Of a DNA stretch of 64,000 nucleotides, positions 1 to 7,852 are shown piece by piece (position 1 is the stretch's first letter; each line of letters starts with the position of its first letter). The position numbers and the translations under genes are program-made. The notes under the pieces were generated by a model. That model was not told where the DNA came from. It was given only the letters and a program-made list of their open reading frames with translations, and made no database searches. This stretch comes from Granulimonas faecalis. Its GTDB lineage: Bacteria > Actinomycetota > Coriobacteriia > Coriobacteriales > Atopobiaceae. The DNA is taken from contig NZ_BQKC01000001.1 of assembly GCF_022834715.1 (NCBI RefSeq), forward strand, positions 1,586,501 to 1,650,500, written 5' to 3'.

Positions 1-345
1 GGCGTCTCCACGTTCCGCAGCTCCGTGGTGGTCACCCCCAAGGCCGAGAACGCCCGCTGCACGGTGTCGTGCCAGTCGCTCATGCTCGACGACCGGTCGG
101 TCTCCGACACCGTCCCGGCCATGGACGTGCGCTGCGCCACGGCCCAGGTGGGCCACGAGGCCACCATCGGCCGCATCTCCGACGACACGGTGCTCTACCT
201 CATGAGCCGCGGCATCGGCGAGGAGGAGGCGCGCGGCATGGTGGTCAACGGCTTTGCCGAGCCCGTCTCGAAGGAGCTCCCGCTGGAGTACGCCGTCGAG
301 ATGAACAACCTCATCAAACTCGAGATGGAAGGGGCGATCGGCTGA
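1..345 (+). CDS. sufB: SufB, C-terminal part (cut by window edge)
   Basis: SufB is the scaffold subunit of the cytoplasmic SufBCD complex, which assembles Fe-S clusters. The frame is open from base 1, so about 114 C-terminal residues are seen and the start lies upstream of the window. The stretch GHEATIGRISDDTVLYLMSR followed by an EEARGMVVNGFAEP segment is the conserved C-terminal end of SufB/SufD proteins, and the ELPLEYAVEMNNLIKLEMEG ending is typical of SufB rather than SufD. Its TGA stop shares one base with the ATG of sufD, so the two are translationally coupled in a suf operon read rightward. Identification is firm; only the missing N-terminus limits it. Confidence 0.93.
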   Translation, partial: GVSTFRSSVVVTPKAENARCTVSCQSLMLDDRSVSDTVPAMDVRCATAQVGHEATIGRISDDTVLYLMSRGIGEEEARGMVVNGFAEPVSKELPLEYAVEMNNLIKLEMEGAIG

Positions 346-1481
346 TGGCGGACGAGAAGACCGTGCAGGGCACCGTCACCCTGTCCCACGTGGACCCCGC
401 ACCGGCCCAGACCTGGAACTGGCTCGCCGTCAACGAGACCTCCCTCGAGGTGCCCGTGGCAGACGCCGTGGCCGCCCGCCTCGCCGACGGGACGGCCCTG
501 GGGGACCTCATGGACACCGAGGTGCCCGACGACGCCCGCGGCATCGTCATGGGCGCCGGCACCCAGGCCACCGCGTGGGTGGACGCCGGCGCCACCGGGC
601 GCACCGTCGTGCGTGTGCCGGACGGCACCGACGGCGGCACCGTGACCGTGCCGTGCCTCTCCCCCGACGGCACCCTGGCCCAGACCACGGTGGTCGTGGG
701 GGCCGACGCCTCCGCCGAGGTGCGCGTGCTCGCCCTGGGCGACGAGACCGGCGCCGCCACCACCGGCAGCGCCCTGCGCCTCGTGCTCGAGCCGGGCGCC
801 CGCTGCTCCGTGGCCCTGCTCGTGGCCCAGGGGGCCGGCCAGCGCCACATCGACAGCCTGGGCGCCGTCCTCGGCGACGGCGCCGGGCTCGCGATCGACC
901 AGTACGTCCTGGGCAGCGAGAGCTCGGCCACCGGCGTGGCCGTGGACCTCGCGGGCGACGGTGCCTCCGTGGAGGCGGCGCTCCACTACATCGGCCGCGC
1001 CGGCCAGGTGGTGGACGCCTCCTACGAGGTGAGCTGCCGCGGCCGCAGGACCCGCGCCGACATCGCCTGCACCGGCGTGCTCACGGGCGACGCCCGGAAG
1101 GCACTCCGGGCCACCATCGACCTCGTGCGCGGCTGCAAGGGCGCCGAGGGCTCCGAGAGCGAGACCGTCGTGCTCGCCGGCGACTCCGTGGTCAACAAGA
1201 CCCTGCCGGTGATCCTGTGCTCCGAGGACGACGTGGTGGGAAACCACGGCGCCACCATCGGCTCGCTCTCCCCCGAGCAGCTCTTCTACCTGGGATGCCG
1301 CGGCATCACCGAGACCGACGCCGCCGACCTCATGGTCTCGGCCCTCGTGGACGACGCCGCCGCCACCCTCGGCGGGGAGGCTGCCGAGGCCGTGTGCGCC
1401 TGGGCGTCGTGGAACCTGGGGCCCGAGGCGGCCGAGAACGCGCGTACGGCGGCCGACCTCGCCGCCGGTGAGGAGGAGTGA
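345..1481 (+). CDS. sufD: SufD, Fe-S cluster assembly protein
   Basis: SufD is the partner of SufB in the SufBC2D scaffold. This 378-residue protein has the low-complexity beta-helix core (residues about 90-290) and the C-terminal signature NHGATIGSLSPEQLFYLGCR plus a GITETDAADLMVSAL segment, parallel to that of SufB. The start is the ATG overlapping the sufB stop (TGATG), giving MADEKTVQGTV; an open frame runs further upstream but is only the shadow of sufB. sufC is not in the window and would be expected upstream. The downstream sufS start lies 2 bases past its stop, so the operon is tightly packed. Confidence 0.9.
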   Translation: MADEKTVQGTVTLSHVDPAPAQTWNWLAVNETSLEVPVADAVAARLADGTALGDLMDTEVPDDARGIVMGAGTQATAWVDAGATGRTVVRVPDGTDGGTVTVPCLSPDGTLAQTTVVVGADASAEVRVLALGDETGAATTGSALRLVLEPGARCSVALLVAQGAGQRHIDSLGAVLGDGAGLAIDQYVLGSESSATGVAVDLAGDGASVEAALHYIGRAGQVVDASYEVSCRGRRTRADIACTGVLTGDARKALRATIDLVRGCKGAEGSESETVVLAGDSVVNKTLPVILCSEDDVVGNHGATIGSLSPEQLFYLGCRGITETDAADLMVSALVDDAAATLGGEAAEAVCAWASWNLGPEAAENARTAADLAAGEEE

Positions 1482-1483
1482 CC

Positions 1484-2869
1484 ATGGCCAAGCAAGACAC
1501 CGCGACCACCGTCGTCGCCGGCACCCCTGCGACCGCCGGGGAGGCCTTCCCCTCGGCCTGCGACGCCGCCGGCGCCCCCGCGGCCGACATCGAGGCCGGC
1601 GCGCCCCTCACCGGGGCCCCCTCCCTCGACCCCGCCGTGGCCGCCGACATCTCCAAGAACCCCTACAAGGCGGACTTCCCGCTGTTCTCCTGCCACCCCG
1701 GCCTGTACTTCCTCGACTCCGCGGCCACGGCCCAGCGCCCCGCCGCCGTCATCGACGCCCAGGCGGACTTCTACCGGCAGATGAACGCCAGCCCGCTCCG
1801 CGGCCTCTACGAGCTCTCGGTGCAGGCCACCCAGCTCATCGACGAGGCCCGCGTCAAGGTGGCCCGGCTCATCGGGGCCCCCGACCCCCGCGAGGTGGTG
1901 TTCACCCGCAACGCGAGCGAGTCGCTCAACATCGCGGCCAGCTGCCTGGGCAGGCTGCTGCTCCGCCCCGGCGACCAGGTGGTCATCTCCGTCATGGAGC
2001 ACCACTCCAACCTCATCCCCTGGCAGCAGGTGTGCGCCGAGACCGGCGCCGAGCTCGTCTACCTCTACCCCGACGCCGAGGGGCACCTCTCCGACGGGGA
2101 GATCGAGGCCAAGGTCGGGCCCAGGGCCCGCATCGTCTCCGTGGCCCACGTGTCCAACGTTCTGGGCGTGGAGCTCCCCGTCCGCAAGATCTGCGACCGC
2201 GCCCACGCCATGGGGGCGAAGGTCGTGGTGGACGCCGCCCAGTCGGTGCCCCACATGAAGGTGGACGTCGAGGAGCTGGGCTGCGACATGCTCGCCTTCT
2301 CGGCCCACAAGGTATTCGGGCCCATGGGCATCGGGGTGCTGTGGGGCAGGATGGGACTCCTCGAGGCCATGCCGCCGTTCCTCACGGGCGGCGAGATGAT
2401 CGACTCCGTCACCGAGACCGAGGCCGTCTGGGCGCCGGTCCCCGAGAAGTTCGAGGCCGGCACCCAGGACGCCGCCGGTATCGGGGCCCTCGGCACCGCC
2501 ACGGACTACGTGGAGGCCGTTGGTTACCCGGCCATCCAGGCCCGCGAGGAGGCCCTCGTGGGCTACCTCACCGCCCGGCTGGCGGAGCTCGACTACGTGA
2601 CCGTCTACGGCCCCGAGGACCCGCACGAGCGCCACGGGGTCGTGGCGTTCAACGTGGAGGGGATCCACCCCCACGACGTCTCGAGCCTGCTCGACAGCAA
2701 GGACGTGTGCATCCGCGCCGGCCACCACTGCGCCCAGCCGCTGCTGCTGCGCCTGGGGGTGGAGAACACCAACCGGGCCTCTCTGGCCTTTTACAACGAC
2801 AAGTCAGACATCGACGCCCTCATCGACGGGCTCGAGTTCGTATGGGGGGTCTTCAATGGGAGCCGCTGA
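1484..2869 (+). CDS. sufS: SufS, group II cysteine desulfurase
   Basis: SufS is a PLP enzyme that removes sulfur from cysteine and passes it to SufU for cluster assembly. The PLP lysine is seen in DMLAFSAHKVFGPMGIGVLW and the persulfide-forming cysteine in CIRAGHHCAQPLLLRLG, with NASESLNIAAS and VMEHHSNLIPW as cofactor-binding motifs. The ATG at 1484 is chosen over an in-frame GTG at 1478 because AGGAGG lies 7 bases before it. The conserved domain begins only around residue 60 (KADFPLFSCHPGLYFLDSAA), so there is an unusual Ala/Pro-rich N-terminal extension of roughly 55 residues. The gene overlaps sufU by 14 bases. Confidence 0.93.
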   Translation: MAKQDTATTVVAGTPATAGEAFPSACDAAGAPAADIEAGAPLTGAPSLDPAVAADISKNPYKADFPLFSCHPGLYFLDSAATAQRPAAVIDAQADFYRQMNASPLRGLYELSVQATQLIDEARVKVARLIGAPDPREVVFTRNASESLNIAASCLGRLLLRPGDQVVISVMEHHSNLIPWQQVCAETGAELVYLYPDAEGHLSDGEIEAKVGPRARIVSVAHVSNVLGVELPVRKICDRAHAMGAKVVVDAAQSVPHMKVDVEELGCDMLAFSAHKVFGPMGIGVLWGRMGLLEAMPPFLTGGEMIDSVTETEAVWAPVPEKFEAGTQDAAGIGALGTATDYVEAVGYPAIQAREEALVGYLTARLAELDYVTVYGPEDPHERHGVVAFNVEGIHPHDVSSLLDSKDVCIRAGHHCAQPLLLRLGVENTNRASLAFYNDKSDIDALIDGLEFVWGVFNGSR

Positions 2870-3317
2870 CCTGTACACGCCGGCGCTGCTGGAGCACGTC
2901 TCGCACCCCGACTACAACTACGCCATCGAGGACGCCACCTGCACCCACGAGGGCATCAACCCCAGTTGCGGCGACGACCTCATGCTCCACGTCAAGGTGG
3001 GGGACGACGGCACCATCTCCGAGGCCAGCTGGACCGGCACCGGCTGCGCCGTGAGCCAGGGCTCGGCCGACATGATGAGCGACCTGGTCCAGGGCAGCAC
3101 CCCCGAGGAGGCCCGGCGCCTGTGCTCGCTGTTCGGCCGCATGGTGCGCGGCGAGGAGCTCTCCGCCGACGAGCTCGACGAGCTCGACGAGGCCACCTGC
3201 CTCGAGTCCATCTCCCACATGCCCGCGCGCGTGAAGTGTGCCGAGCTGGCCTGGCGCACCCTCGACGAGATGCTGTCCGGGTCCGCCGAGGGCCCCACGA
3301 CCACCGAGGAAGCCTGA
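2856..3317 (+). CDS. sufU: SufU, sulfur-accepting partner of SufS
   Basis: SufU is the zinc-dependent sulfur acceptor that takes persulfide from SufS in Gram-positive Suf systems; it resembles IscU. The 153-residue protein has the three conserved cysteines in INPSCGDDLMLHV, WTGTGCAVSQGSADMM and the C-terminal MPARVKCAELAW, and the loop between the second and third is longer than in IscU, which is the mark of SufU. It starts inside the end of sufS (14-base overlap), so the two are co-translated. The cytoplasmic location and pairing with SufS follow from the family. Confidence 0.92.
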   Translation: MGAADLYTPALLEHVSHPDYNYAIEDATCTHEGINPSCGDDLMLHVKVGDDGTISEASWTGTGCAVSQGSADMMSDLVQGSTPEEARRLCSLFGRMVRGEELSADELDELDEATCLESISHMPARVKCAELAWRTLDEMLSGSAEGPTTTEEA

Positions 3318-3318
3318 C

Positions 3319-3774
3319 ATGGCCGTCATCTCCACCAAGGGGCGCTACGCCCTGCGGGTCATGGTCGACCTCGGGTGCCACGACGGCTGGGTGTCGCTGG
3401 GCGACATCGCCGAGCGCCAGCAGATCTCCCGAAAGTACCTCGAGCAGGTCATGGCGCTGCTGACCAAGGCGGGCTTCGTGGACAGCCAGCGCGGCAAGGG
3501 CGGCGGCTACCGCCTCTCCCGCGACCCGTCCGGGTACACCGTGGGCTCCGTGCTCCGTGTGGCCGAGAACGGACCGCTGGCGCCCGTGGCATGCCTTGAC
3601 TGCAGCCACGGCATGCTATGCGAGCGCGCGAGCTTCTGCCCCACCCTGCCGCTTTGGCAGGAGCTCGGGCAGGTGATGTCCGCGTTCCTGGACTCCAAGA
3701 CCCTCGCCGACCTCCTCGGCGACGACCGCGACTCCGTCCTGGAGGCGTTGGAGGGCGGCTGCGAGGGCCGCTGA
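3319..3774 (+). CDS. Rrf2-family regulator (IscR/SufR-like)
   Basis: A 151-residue winged-helix regulator of the Rrf2 family. The N-terminus AVISTKGRYALRVMVDLG and the recognition region ISRKYLEQVMALLTKAGFVD followed by QRGKGGGYRLSRDP are diagnostic. Cysteines in VACLDCSHGMLCERASFC fall in the region where IscR-type members bind a [2Fe-2S] cluster, so it probably senses cluster status and represses suf. The start ATG lies 1 base after the sufU stop, so it belongs to the same operon, as expected for autoregulation. It could instead sense nitric oxide or another signal, as other Rrf2 proteins do. The frame is open further upstream, but that part is the shadow of sufU. Confidence 0.88.
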   Translation: MAVISTKGRYALRVMVDLGCHDGWVSLGDIAERQQISRKYLEQVMALLTKAGFVDSQRGKGGGYRLSRDPSGYTVGSVLRVAENGPLAPVACLDCSHGMLCERASFCPTLPLWQELGQVMSAFLDSKTLADLLGDDRDSVLEALEGGCEGR

Positions 3775-3823
3775 GCGGCCCCGGGGGCGGCACCGGCCGC
3801 CCCGCGACAGGCACCTGACCCCG

Positions 3824-3858
3824 AAGGGGGCGTCGCACGGGATGCGGCGCCCCCTTTC
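3824..3858 (+). terminator. Hairpin terminator of the suf operon
   Basis: A 14-bp stem (AAGGGGGCGTCGCA pairing with TGCGGCGCCCCCTT, one G-T pair) with a 5-base loop, followed by a short T run. It lies 50 bases after the Rrf2 stop. Confidence 0.75.
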
Positions 3859-3859
3859 C

Positions 3860-4092
3860 CATGGGCCGGCGTGGGCAGGGACACACCGGTTCTCCACCGT
3901 GCTTGGATGAGTTTAAATACATTGAGATTTTACCGCGAGGAACCCTTGCGGAATCTGCGGTCCTCACGTTAATATTTGCATATCTTTAACATAAAAATGA
4001 GAAAATGGTTGCGTCTGTTCTCATTTGCCATTGTAGCACAGGGTTGATTACCTGTGCTCATTCAGCACAGGATGGAATGGAGGATATGCAAT
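3860..4092 (+). promoter_or_regulatory. AT-rich leader and promoter region
   Basis: About 230 bases with far lower GC than the surroundings, including TTAATATTTGCATATC and several A/T runs, so a promoter for the surface protein that follows is likely here. A small hairpin, CACAGG-n8-CCTGTG, spans about 4038-4057. The ribosome site GGAGG is at 4079-4083. No other gene is seen between the suf terminator and 4093. Exact -35 and -10 boxes cannot be assigned safely. Confidence 0.5.
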
Positions 4093-5034
4093 ATGAGAAG
4101 AACGATGATCGCATACGTGGTCTTTGGGGCGCTGGCGGCAGCCATCGTCCTCCTCGGTGCCGGGACTGTGGCGGCGGCGCGCGAGGCATCGGCCACGCAG
4201 CCGGTCGACGTGGCCGTGGAGCGCTTCTCCATACAGGACCTGAGCCACCGCGACGTGGACCGAGTCTACTACGCCTCCCGTTTCTACCTCGCCATGACCT
4301 GGGACGCCTCGGCGGCCGGCCAGGGGCTCCGGGCCGCCGACCACTTTGACGTGACCCTCCCCGACCAGATGCGGTTTCCCGAGGACAGCGCCGCGAGGGA
4401 CTTCGACCTCTACGGCGAGGACGGCGCGACCGTGGTGGCGCGGGCCCACGTGGACCCGGACCCGGAGGGCGGCGGGACCGTGCGGATGACGCTCACCGAC
4501 TGGGTGGAGGGCAGAAGAAACGTCAGAGGGTCCATCTACCTGGCGGCCTCGTTCGTCCGGAGCCGGCTGAACATGGACGGCCGCAACACCGTCCAGGCTA
4601 CGGTGGGCGACAAGGTGACGTCCATGGAGGTCGAGGTGTTCGGTGACCGCGACATCCATGACGAGGTGCTGGCCAAGTGGGGATCCCCCGACACCGGCTC
4701 CCCTACCGCCAGCTGGACCATGCGCATCAACCGCCGGGGCGCCGACCTCACGGGGGCGCGGGTTGACGACTCCCTGAGCGAGGGGTCCGGCGGCGACACC
4801 TACGTGCCGGGCAGCTTCGTGCTCCGTCAGGTGGAGATGGACGCCAAGGGGCGCGTCACCCGCGTGGTGCGCACCGTGGACCTCGCCGGGCGCCTCTCCA
4901 CGGCCCCGGACGGCCGGTCCTTCTCCCTCGACCTCGGCGACCCGGCAGCCTCGCTCGTCGCACTGGCGGCGGCAGCGGGGCATCGGCGACGGTCATGCTC
5001 TGGAGAAAGAGGCGGTGACCGGCCGAGGGCGTGA
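4093..5034 (+). CDS. Small surface adhesin-like protein, C-terminal tail frameshifted
   Basis: A 313-residue exported protein. ATG 4093 is chosen because GGAGG lies 9 bases before it and the product then starts with a clear signal peptide (MRRTMIAYVVFGALAAAIVL...). The body resembles the two beta-sandwich domains of collagen-binding/SdrG-type adhesins; the second has the typical LTGARVDDSL...DTYVPGSFVL pattern. The last 22 residues (after AALAAAAG) are odd, basic and Arg-rich. One extra G in the G4 run at 4977-4980 would restore a frame ending ASATVMLWRKRR at 5018, giving a normal membrane segment plus positive tail and a 308-residue protein. So this copy has lost its anchor, or the base is a sequencing error. 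No LPxTG is seen. Confidence 0.65.
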   Translation: MRRTMIAYVVFGALAAAIVLLGAGTVAAAREASATQPVDVAVERFSIQDLSHRDVDRVYYASRFYLAMTWDASAAGQGLRAADHFDVTLPDQMRFPEDSAARDFDLYGEDGATVVARAHVDPDPEGGGTVRMTLTDWVEGRRNVRGSIYLAASFVRSRLNMDGRNTVQATVGDKVTSMEVEVFGDRDIHDEVLAKWGSPDTGSPTASWTMRINRRGADLTGARVDDSLSEGSGGDTYVPGSFVLRQVEMDAKGRVTRVVRTVDLAGRLSTAPDGRSFSLDLGDPAASLVALAAAAGHRRRSCSGERGGDRPRA

Positions 5035-5054
5035 GTAAGGGATCCCGCCTGTGT

Positions 5055-5091
5055 GGAAAGGGGCGCCGCAGCGGCTGCGGCGCCCCTTTCC
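5055..5091 (+). terminator. Perfect hairpin terminator
   Basis: A 17-bp perfect stem (GGAAAGGGGCGCCGCAG with its complement) and 3-base loop, ending CCTTTCC. It follows the adhesin-like gene. Confidence 0.8.
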
Positions 5092-5224
5092 TTGGTGGCA
5101 GGGTCCACGCGACGAGGCGAGGCGGCCCCGGCCCGGGCGGGCGCAAGGCACCGTGCGGGACCGAGACGCCCGGTCGCCCGGTCGGCCCGCCTATCGCCCG
5201 TCGGTCATCCTCCCCGCACAGGAA

Positions 5225-5256
5225 GGCACCCCGCAGGCCGGGGCCTGCGGGGTGCC
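5225..5256 (-). terminator. Hairpin after the NlpC/P60 gene
   Basis: GGCACCCCGCAGGCC pairs with GGCCTGCGGGGTGCC. It lies 40 bases beyond the stop of the leftward NlpC/P60 gene. There is no strong T run on that strand, so termination is inferred from position. Confidence 0.55.
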
Positions 5257-5296
5257 GATGGGTCGTTCCTGCGGGACTTGCAAGCCCCTTACGCCC

Positions 5297-6541
5297 TTAC
5301 GCGGGCCAGCCACCCCTCCACTGGCCCGTGCCGCCGTAGAGCGGGCGCAGGGAGACTCCCACGCGCTCGTTGCCGGCATCGATGATCATGCCGTTGCCGG
5401 CATAGATGCCCACGTGGCCGGGATGCCACACGAGGTCGCCGGGAAGCAGCTGGCTCACGGGCTTCTTGGCCGTACGGGCCGCCTGGCTCTCGGAGTAGTG
5501 GTCGAGGCTGATGCCCGCCTTGGAGAAGCAGTACATCGTGAAACCGGAGCAGTCGAAGGCGCGGCCCGCGGGGTCGCAGGCACCGTAGACGTAGCGGCTG
5601 CCGATCATGGAGTAGGCGGCGTCGAGTACGGCCTGGCGGGCCGAGGAGCTGCCCGAGGGCTTGGAGGTGCTGCCGCCCGAGGGCTTGGAGGGGGTGGAGG
5701 GCTTGGAGGTGCCTCCCCCGTTGGAGCCGCCGTTGTTGCCCCCGTTGTTGGAGGTGCCTCCCCCATTGGAGGTGCCGCCGCCGTTGGAGGTGCCGGCGTT
5801 GTCGAGGGCGTCGTTGACGGTGGCCGCCACCTGGGCCTGGCCCTCGCTGGCGGCCTGGGACTGCTCGGCGGCGCGGGCCTGCTCCTCCTCGGCGAGCTTG
5901 GCCTTCACGTCGGCGTCGAGGCCGTTGACGTAGCTCTCGGCCTCGGAGACGGAGGCGGAGAGCTGGTCCTGCTGGGCCTGCTGCTGGCCGAGGAGGTCGG
6001 TCTGGTCCTGTTTCTGCTGCTCCAGCTGGGTCTTGGTGGCCTCGAGGCTCACCTTCTGGTTCTCGAGGGAGGCCTGGAGGTCCTTGGTGGCCTGGATGTC
6101 GCCGGCCTGCTGCGAGCTGATCTTGTCGGCGTAGTACACGCGCGAGACGAAGTCGTCGAAGCTGCCGGAGTTGAGGACGATCGACAGGAAGTTGACGCCA
6201 CCGGTCTTGTAGTCCTGGGCCACGGAGTCGCCGAGCCTGGCACGGCGCTCCACGAGCTCGGCCTCCTTGGCCTTGATGTCGGCCTCGGTGCTGGCAATCT
6301 TCTGGTTTGACTCCTCGATCTGGGCCTCGGTGTTGGCGAGGTTCACCTTGGTGCCGTTGAGCTGCTCGGAGATCTGGCCTGCCTGGTCGTAGAGGGAGTC
6401 GAGACGGGACTGGGCGGCCTCGAGCTTGGCCTGGAGGTCGCCGGCGGTGTCGGCCAGGGCCGGGGACGACACGAAGAAACCCACGGTGCCGGCCACGAGG
6501 GCCGCGCCCACGAGACCGCAAACCTTGGTCTTGAGATTCAT
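5297..6541 (-). CDS. Secreted NlpC/P60 peptidoglycan hydrolase with coiled coil
   Basis: A 414-residue secreted cell-wall hydrolase. Residues 1-31 form a signal peptide ending SSPALA-DT. Residues about 32-240 are a long coiled coil (PcsB/RipA-like, rich in Gln, Glu and Ala). A Gly/Asn/Ser/Thr linker (repeats of TSNGGG, then SKPSTPSKPSGG) runs to about residue 300. The C-terminal 115 residues are the NlpC/P60 domain with catalytic Cys in AFDCSGFTMYC and His in HPGHVGIYAGNGMIID. It probably cleaves stem-peptide bonds during cell separation, with the coiled coil acting as regulatory domain. It is a single gene with its own promoter (extended -10 near 6609). Expression control beyond that is not visible. 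Confidence 0.92.
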   Translation of the reverse strand: MNLKTKVCGLVGAALVAGTVGFFVSSPALADTAGDLQAKLEAAQSRLDSLYDQAGQISEQLNGTKVNLANTEAQIEESNQKIASTEADIKAKEAELVERRARLGDSVAQDYKTGGVNFLSIVLNSGSFDDFVSRVYYADKISSQQAGDIQATKDLQASLENQKVSLEATKTQLEQQKQDQTDLLGQQQAQQDQLSASVSEAESYVNGLDADVKAKLAEEEQARAAEQSQAASEGQAQVAATVNDALDNAGTSNGGGTSNGGGTSNNGGNNGGSNGGGTSKPSTPSKPSGGSTSKPSGSSSARQAVLDAAYSMIGSRYVYGACDPAGRAFDCSGFTMYCFSKAGISLDHYSESQAARTAKKPVSQLLPGDLVWHPGHVGIYAGNGMIIDAGNERVGVSLRPLYGGTGQWRGGWPA

Positions 6542-6604
6542 AACGCCTCTCTAGGAAGGGTGCATGGCTGCCGGGAGACGGCGGCACGCGCCGTTGCCCG
6601 TTCG

Positions 6605-6616
6605 AGCCATTGTATC
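6605..6616 (-). promoter_or_regulatory. Extended -10 promoter of the NlpC/P60 gene
   Basis: Reading leftward, TTGATACAAT gives a TG-n-TACAAT extended -10 about 70 bases before the start. No clear -35 is seen. Confidence 0.5.
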
Positions 6617-6728
6617 AACCGGCCGCGACGGGGCTCCAGGGGGACGGCACGCTTCATAATTGAAAAGTGGCTTTGCAGAAACCGCGGGCAACGCAGAGGT
6701 CCCCTCTTTTCACCTTGATGGAAGCCCA

Positions 6729-6758
6729 CAAAAAAAGGGCCGACCCGAGGGTCGGCCC
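6729..6758 (-). terminator. Rho-independent terminator of fba
   Basis: GGGCCGACCC pairs with GGGTCGGCCC, and the leftward transcript continues into TTTTTT. It is 30 bases past the fba stop. Confidence 0.9.
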
Positions 6759-6787
6759 GACAAGACGGCAGGGTGCCGAGGGGGGCG

Positions 6788-7660
6788 CTAGTTCCAGCCC
6801 TTGCCGGCAGAGCCGAACTCGCGGATCTTCTCCTCGGTCTTGGCCTGGATGGCGGCGGTGCCGGGCTTGAGCATCTTGCGGGGGTCGAAGCCCTTCTCCT
6901 TCTCCACGCCGCCGTCGCGGACGTATTTGGCCACGGCGTCGGCCCAGACGACCTGGAGCTCGGTGTTGACGTTGATCTTGGCCACGCCGAGGTCGATGGC
7001 CTTGGCGATCTGGTCGGCGGGGATGCCGGTGCCACCGTGGAGGACGAGGGGCAGGTCGCCCACCTCGGCCTTGATGGCCTTCAGGACGTCGAACTGCAGG
7101 CCGGTCCAGTTCTCGGGGTAGAGGCCGTGGATGTTTCCGATGCCGGCGGCCAGCATGTCGACGCCGAGGTCGGCGATGGCCTTGCACTCGGCCGGGTCGG
7201 CGCACTCGCCGGTGCCGGTGATGCCGTCCTCGGTGCCGCCGATGGAGCCAACCTCGGCCTCGATGGAGATGCCCTTGGAGTGGCAGATGCGCACGAGCTC
7301 CGCGGTGTTCTTCATGTTGACGTCGAAGTTCTCCTCGTGGGAGCCGTCGTACATGACGGAGGTGAAGCCGGCGTCGATGCACTCGAGGCAGGCGTCGTAG
7401 GAGCCGTGGTCGAGGTGCAGGGAGACGGGCACGGTGAGGTTCAGGGCGTCGTACATGGCGTGCACGAGGGCGGAGACGGTCTTGTAGCCGGTCTGGTACT
7501 TGCCGGCGCCCATGGAGCACTGGATGATGAGGGGCGACTGGGTCTCCTCGGCCGCCAGCATGATGGCGTGGCACCACTCGAGGTCGTTGGTGTTGAAGGC
7601 GCCGACGGCGTAGTGGCCGGCGACGGCGTTGTCGAGCATCTGCTTGGAATTGACGAGCAT
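6788..7660 (-). CDS. fba: Class II fructose-bisphosphate aldolase
   Basis: A zinc-dependent aldolase that splits fructose-1,6-bisphosphate into two triose phosphates (glycolysis/gluconeogenesis, cytoplasm). The 290-residue length suits the FbaA/GatY-type family. Metal and substrate motifs are visible: VPVSLHLDHGSYDACLECID with the catalytic Asp and zinc His, EAEVGSIGGTEDG, GIGNIHGLYP and LVLHGGTGIPADQIAKAIDLG followed by KINVNTE. The ATG at 7660 is used because CGGAGG lies just upstream and the family N-terminus MLVNSKQMLDNA begins there; the longer open frame has no support. A 22-bp palindrome sits about 150 bases upstream and may be an operator. Confidence 0.95.
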   Translation of the reverse strand: MLVNSKQMLDNAVAGHYAVGAFNTNDLEWCHAIMLAAEETQSPLIIQCSMGAGKYQTGYKTVSALVHAMYDALNLTVPVSLHLDHGSYDACLECIDAGFTSVMYDGSHEENFDVNMKNTAELVRICHSKGISIEAEVGSIGGTEDGITGTGECADPAECKAIADLGVDMLAAGIGNIHGLYPENWTGLQFDVLKAIKAEVGDLPLVLHGGTGIPADQIAKAIDLGVAKINVNTELQVVWADAVAKYVRDGGVEKEKGFDPRKMLKPGTAAIQAKTEEKIREFGSAGKGWN

Positions 7661-7805
7661 GGTCGAACCTCCGTTGGTCGTGACCCTTCCAGGCGCCGGT
7701 GACGCCTGCCCATATGCCTTGATTATGGTCCTGAACGGCGCCGGACCAAGCCGGCATCGGGCCATTCACCGCGGCCACACGGTTTATCAGCCGATTTTGA
7801 CGAAG

Positions 7806-7827
7806 TTGTACCGTCCCGAGGGTACAA
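7806..7827. promoter_or_regulatory. 22-bp near-perfect palindrome upstream of fba
   Basis: TTGTACC-n8-GGTACAA, with extra symmetric TC/GA pairs inside, so 18 of 22 bases obey dyad symmetry. It lies between the stop of the coiled-coil gene and fba, both read leftward, so it may be an operator for fba or a weak terminator stem. It is not a Rex site. Confidence 0.45.
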
Positions 7828-7852
7828 CCTCGACTTCCTTGGCGGACGGTGC

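Noticed and set aside
6542-6735. Possible c-di-AMP riboswitch before the NlpC/P60 gene, a common arrangement in Actinobacteria
   Set aside because: None of the conserved ydaO-type core segments could be found, and the best promoter leaves a leader of only about 60 bases.
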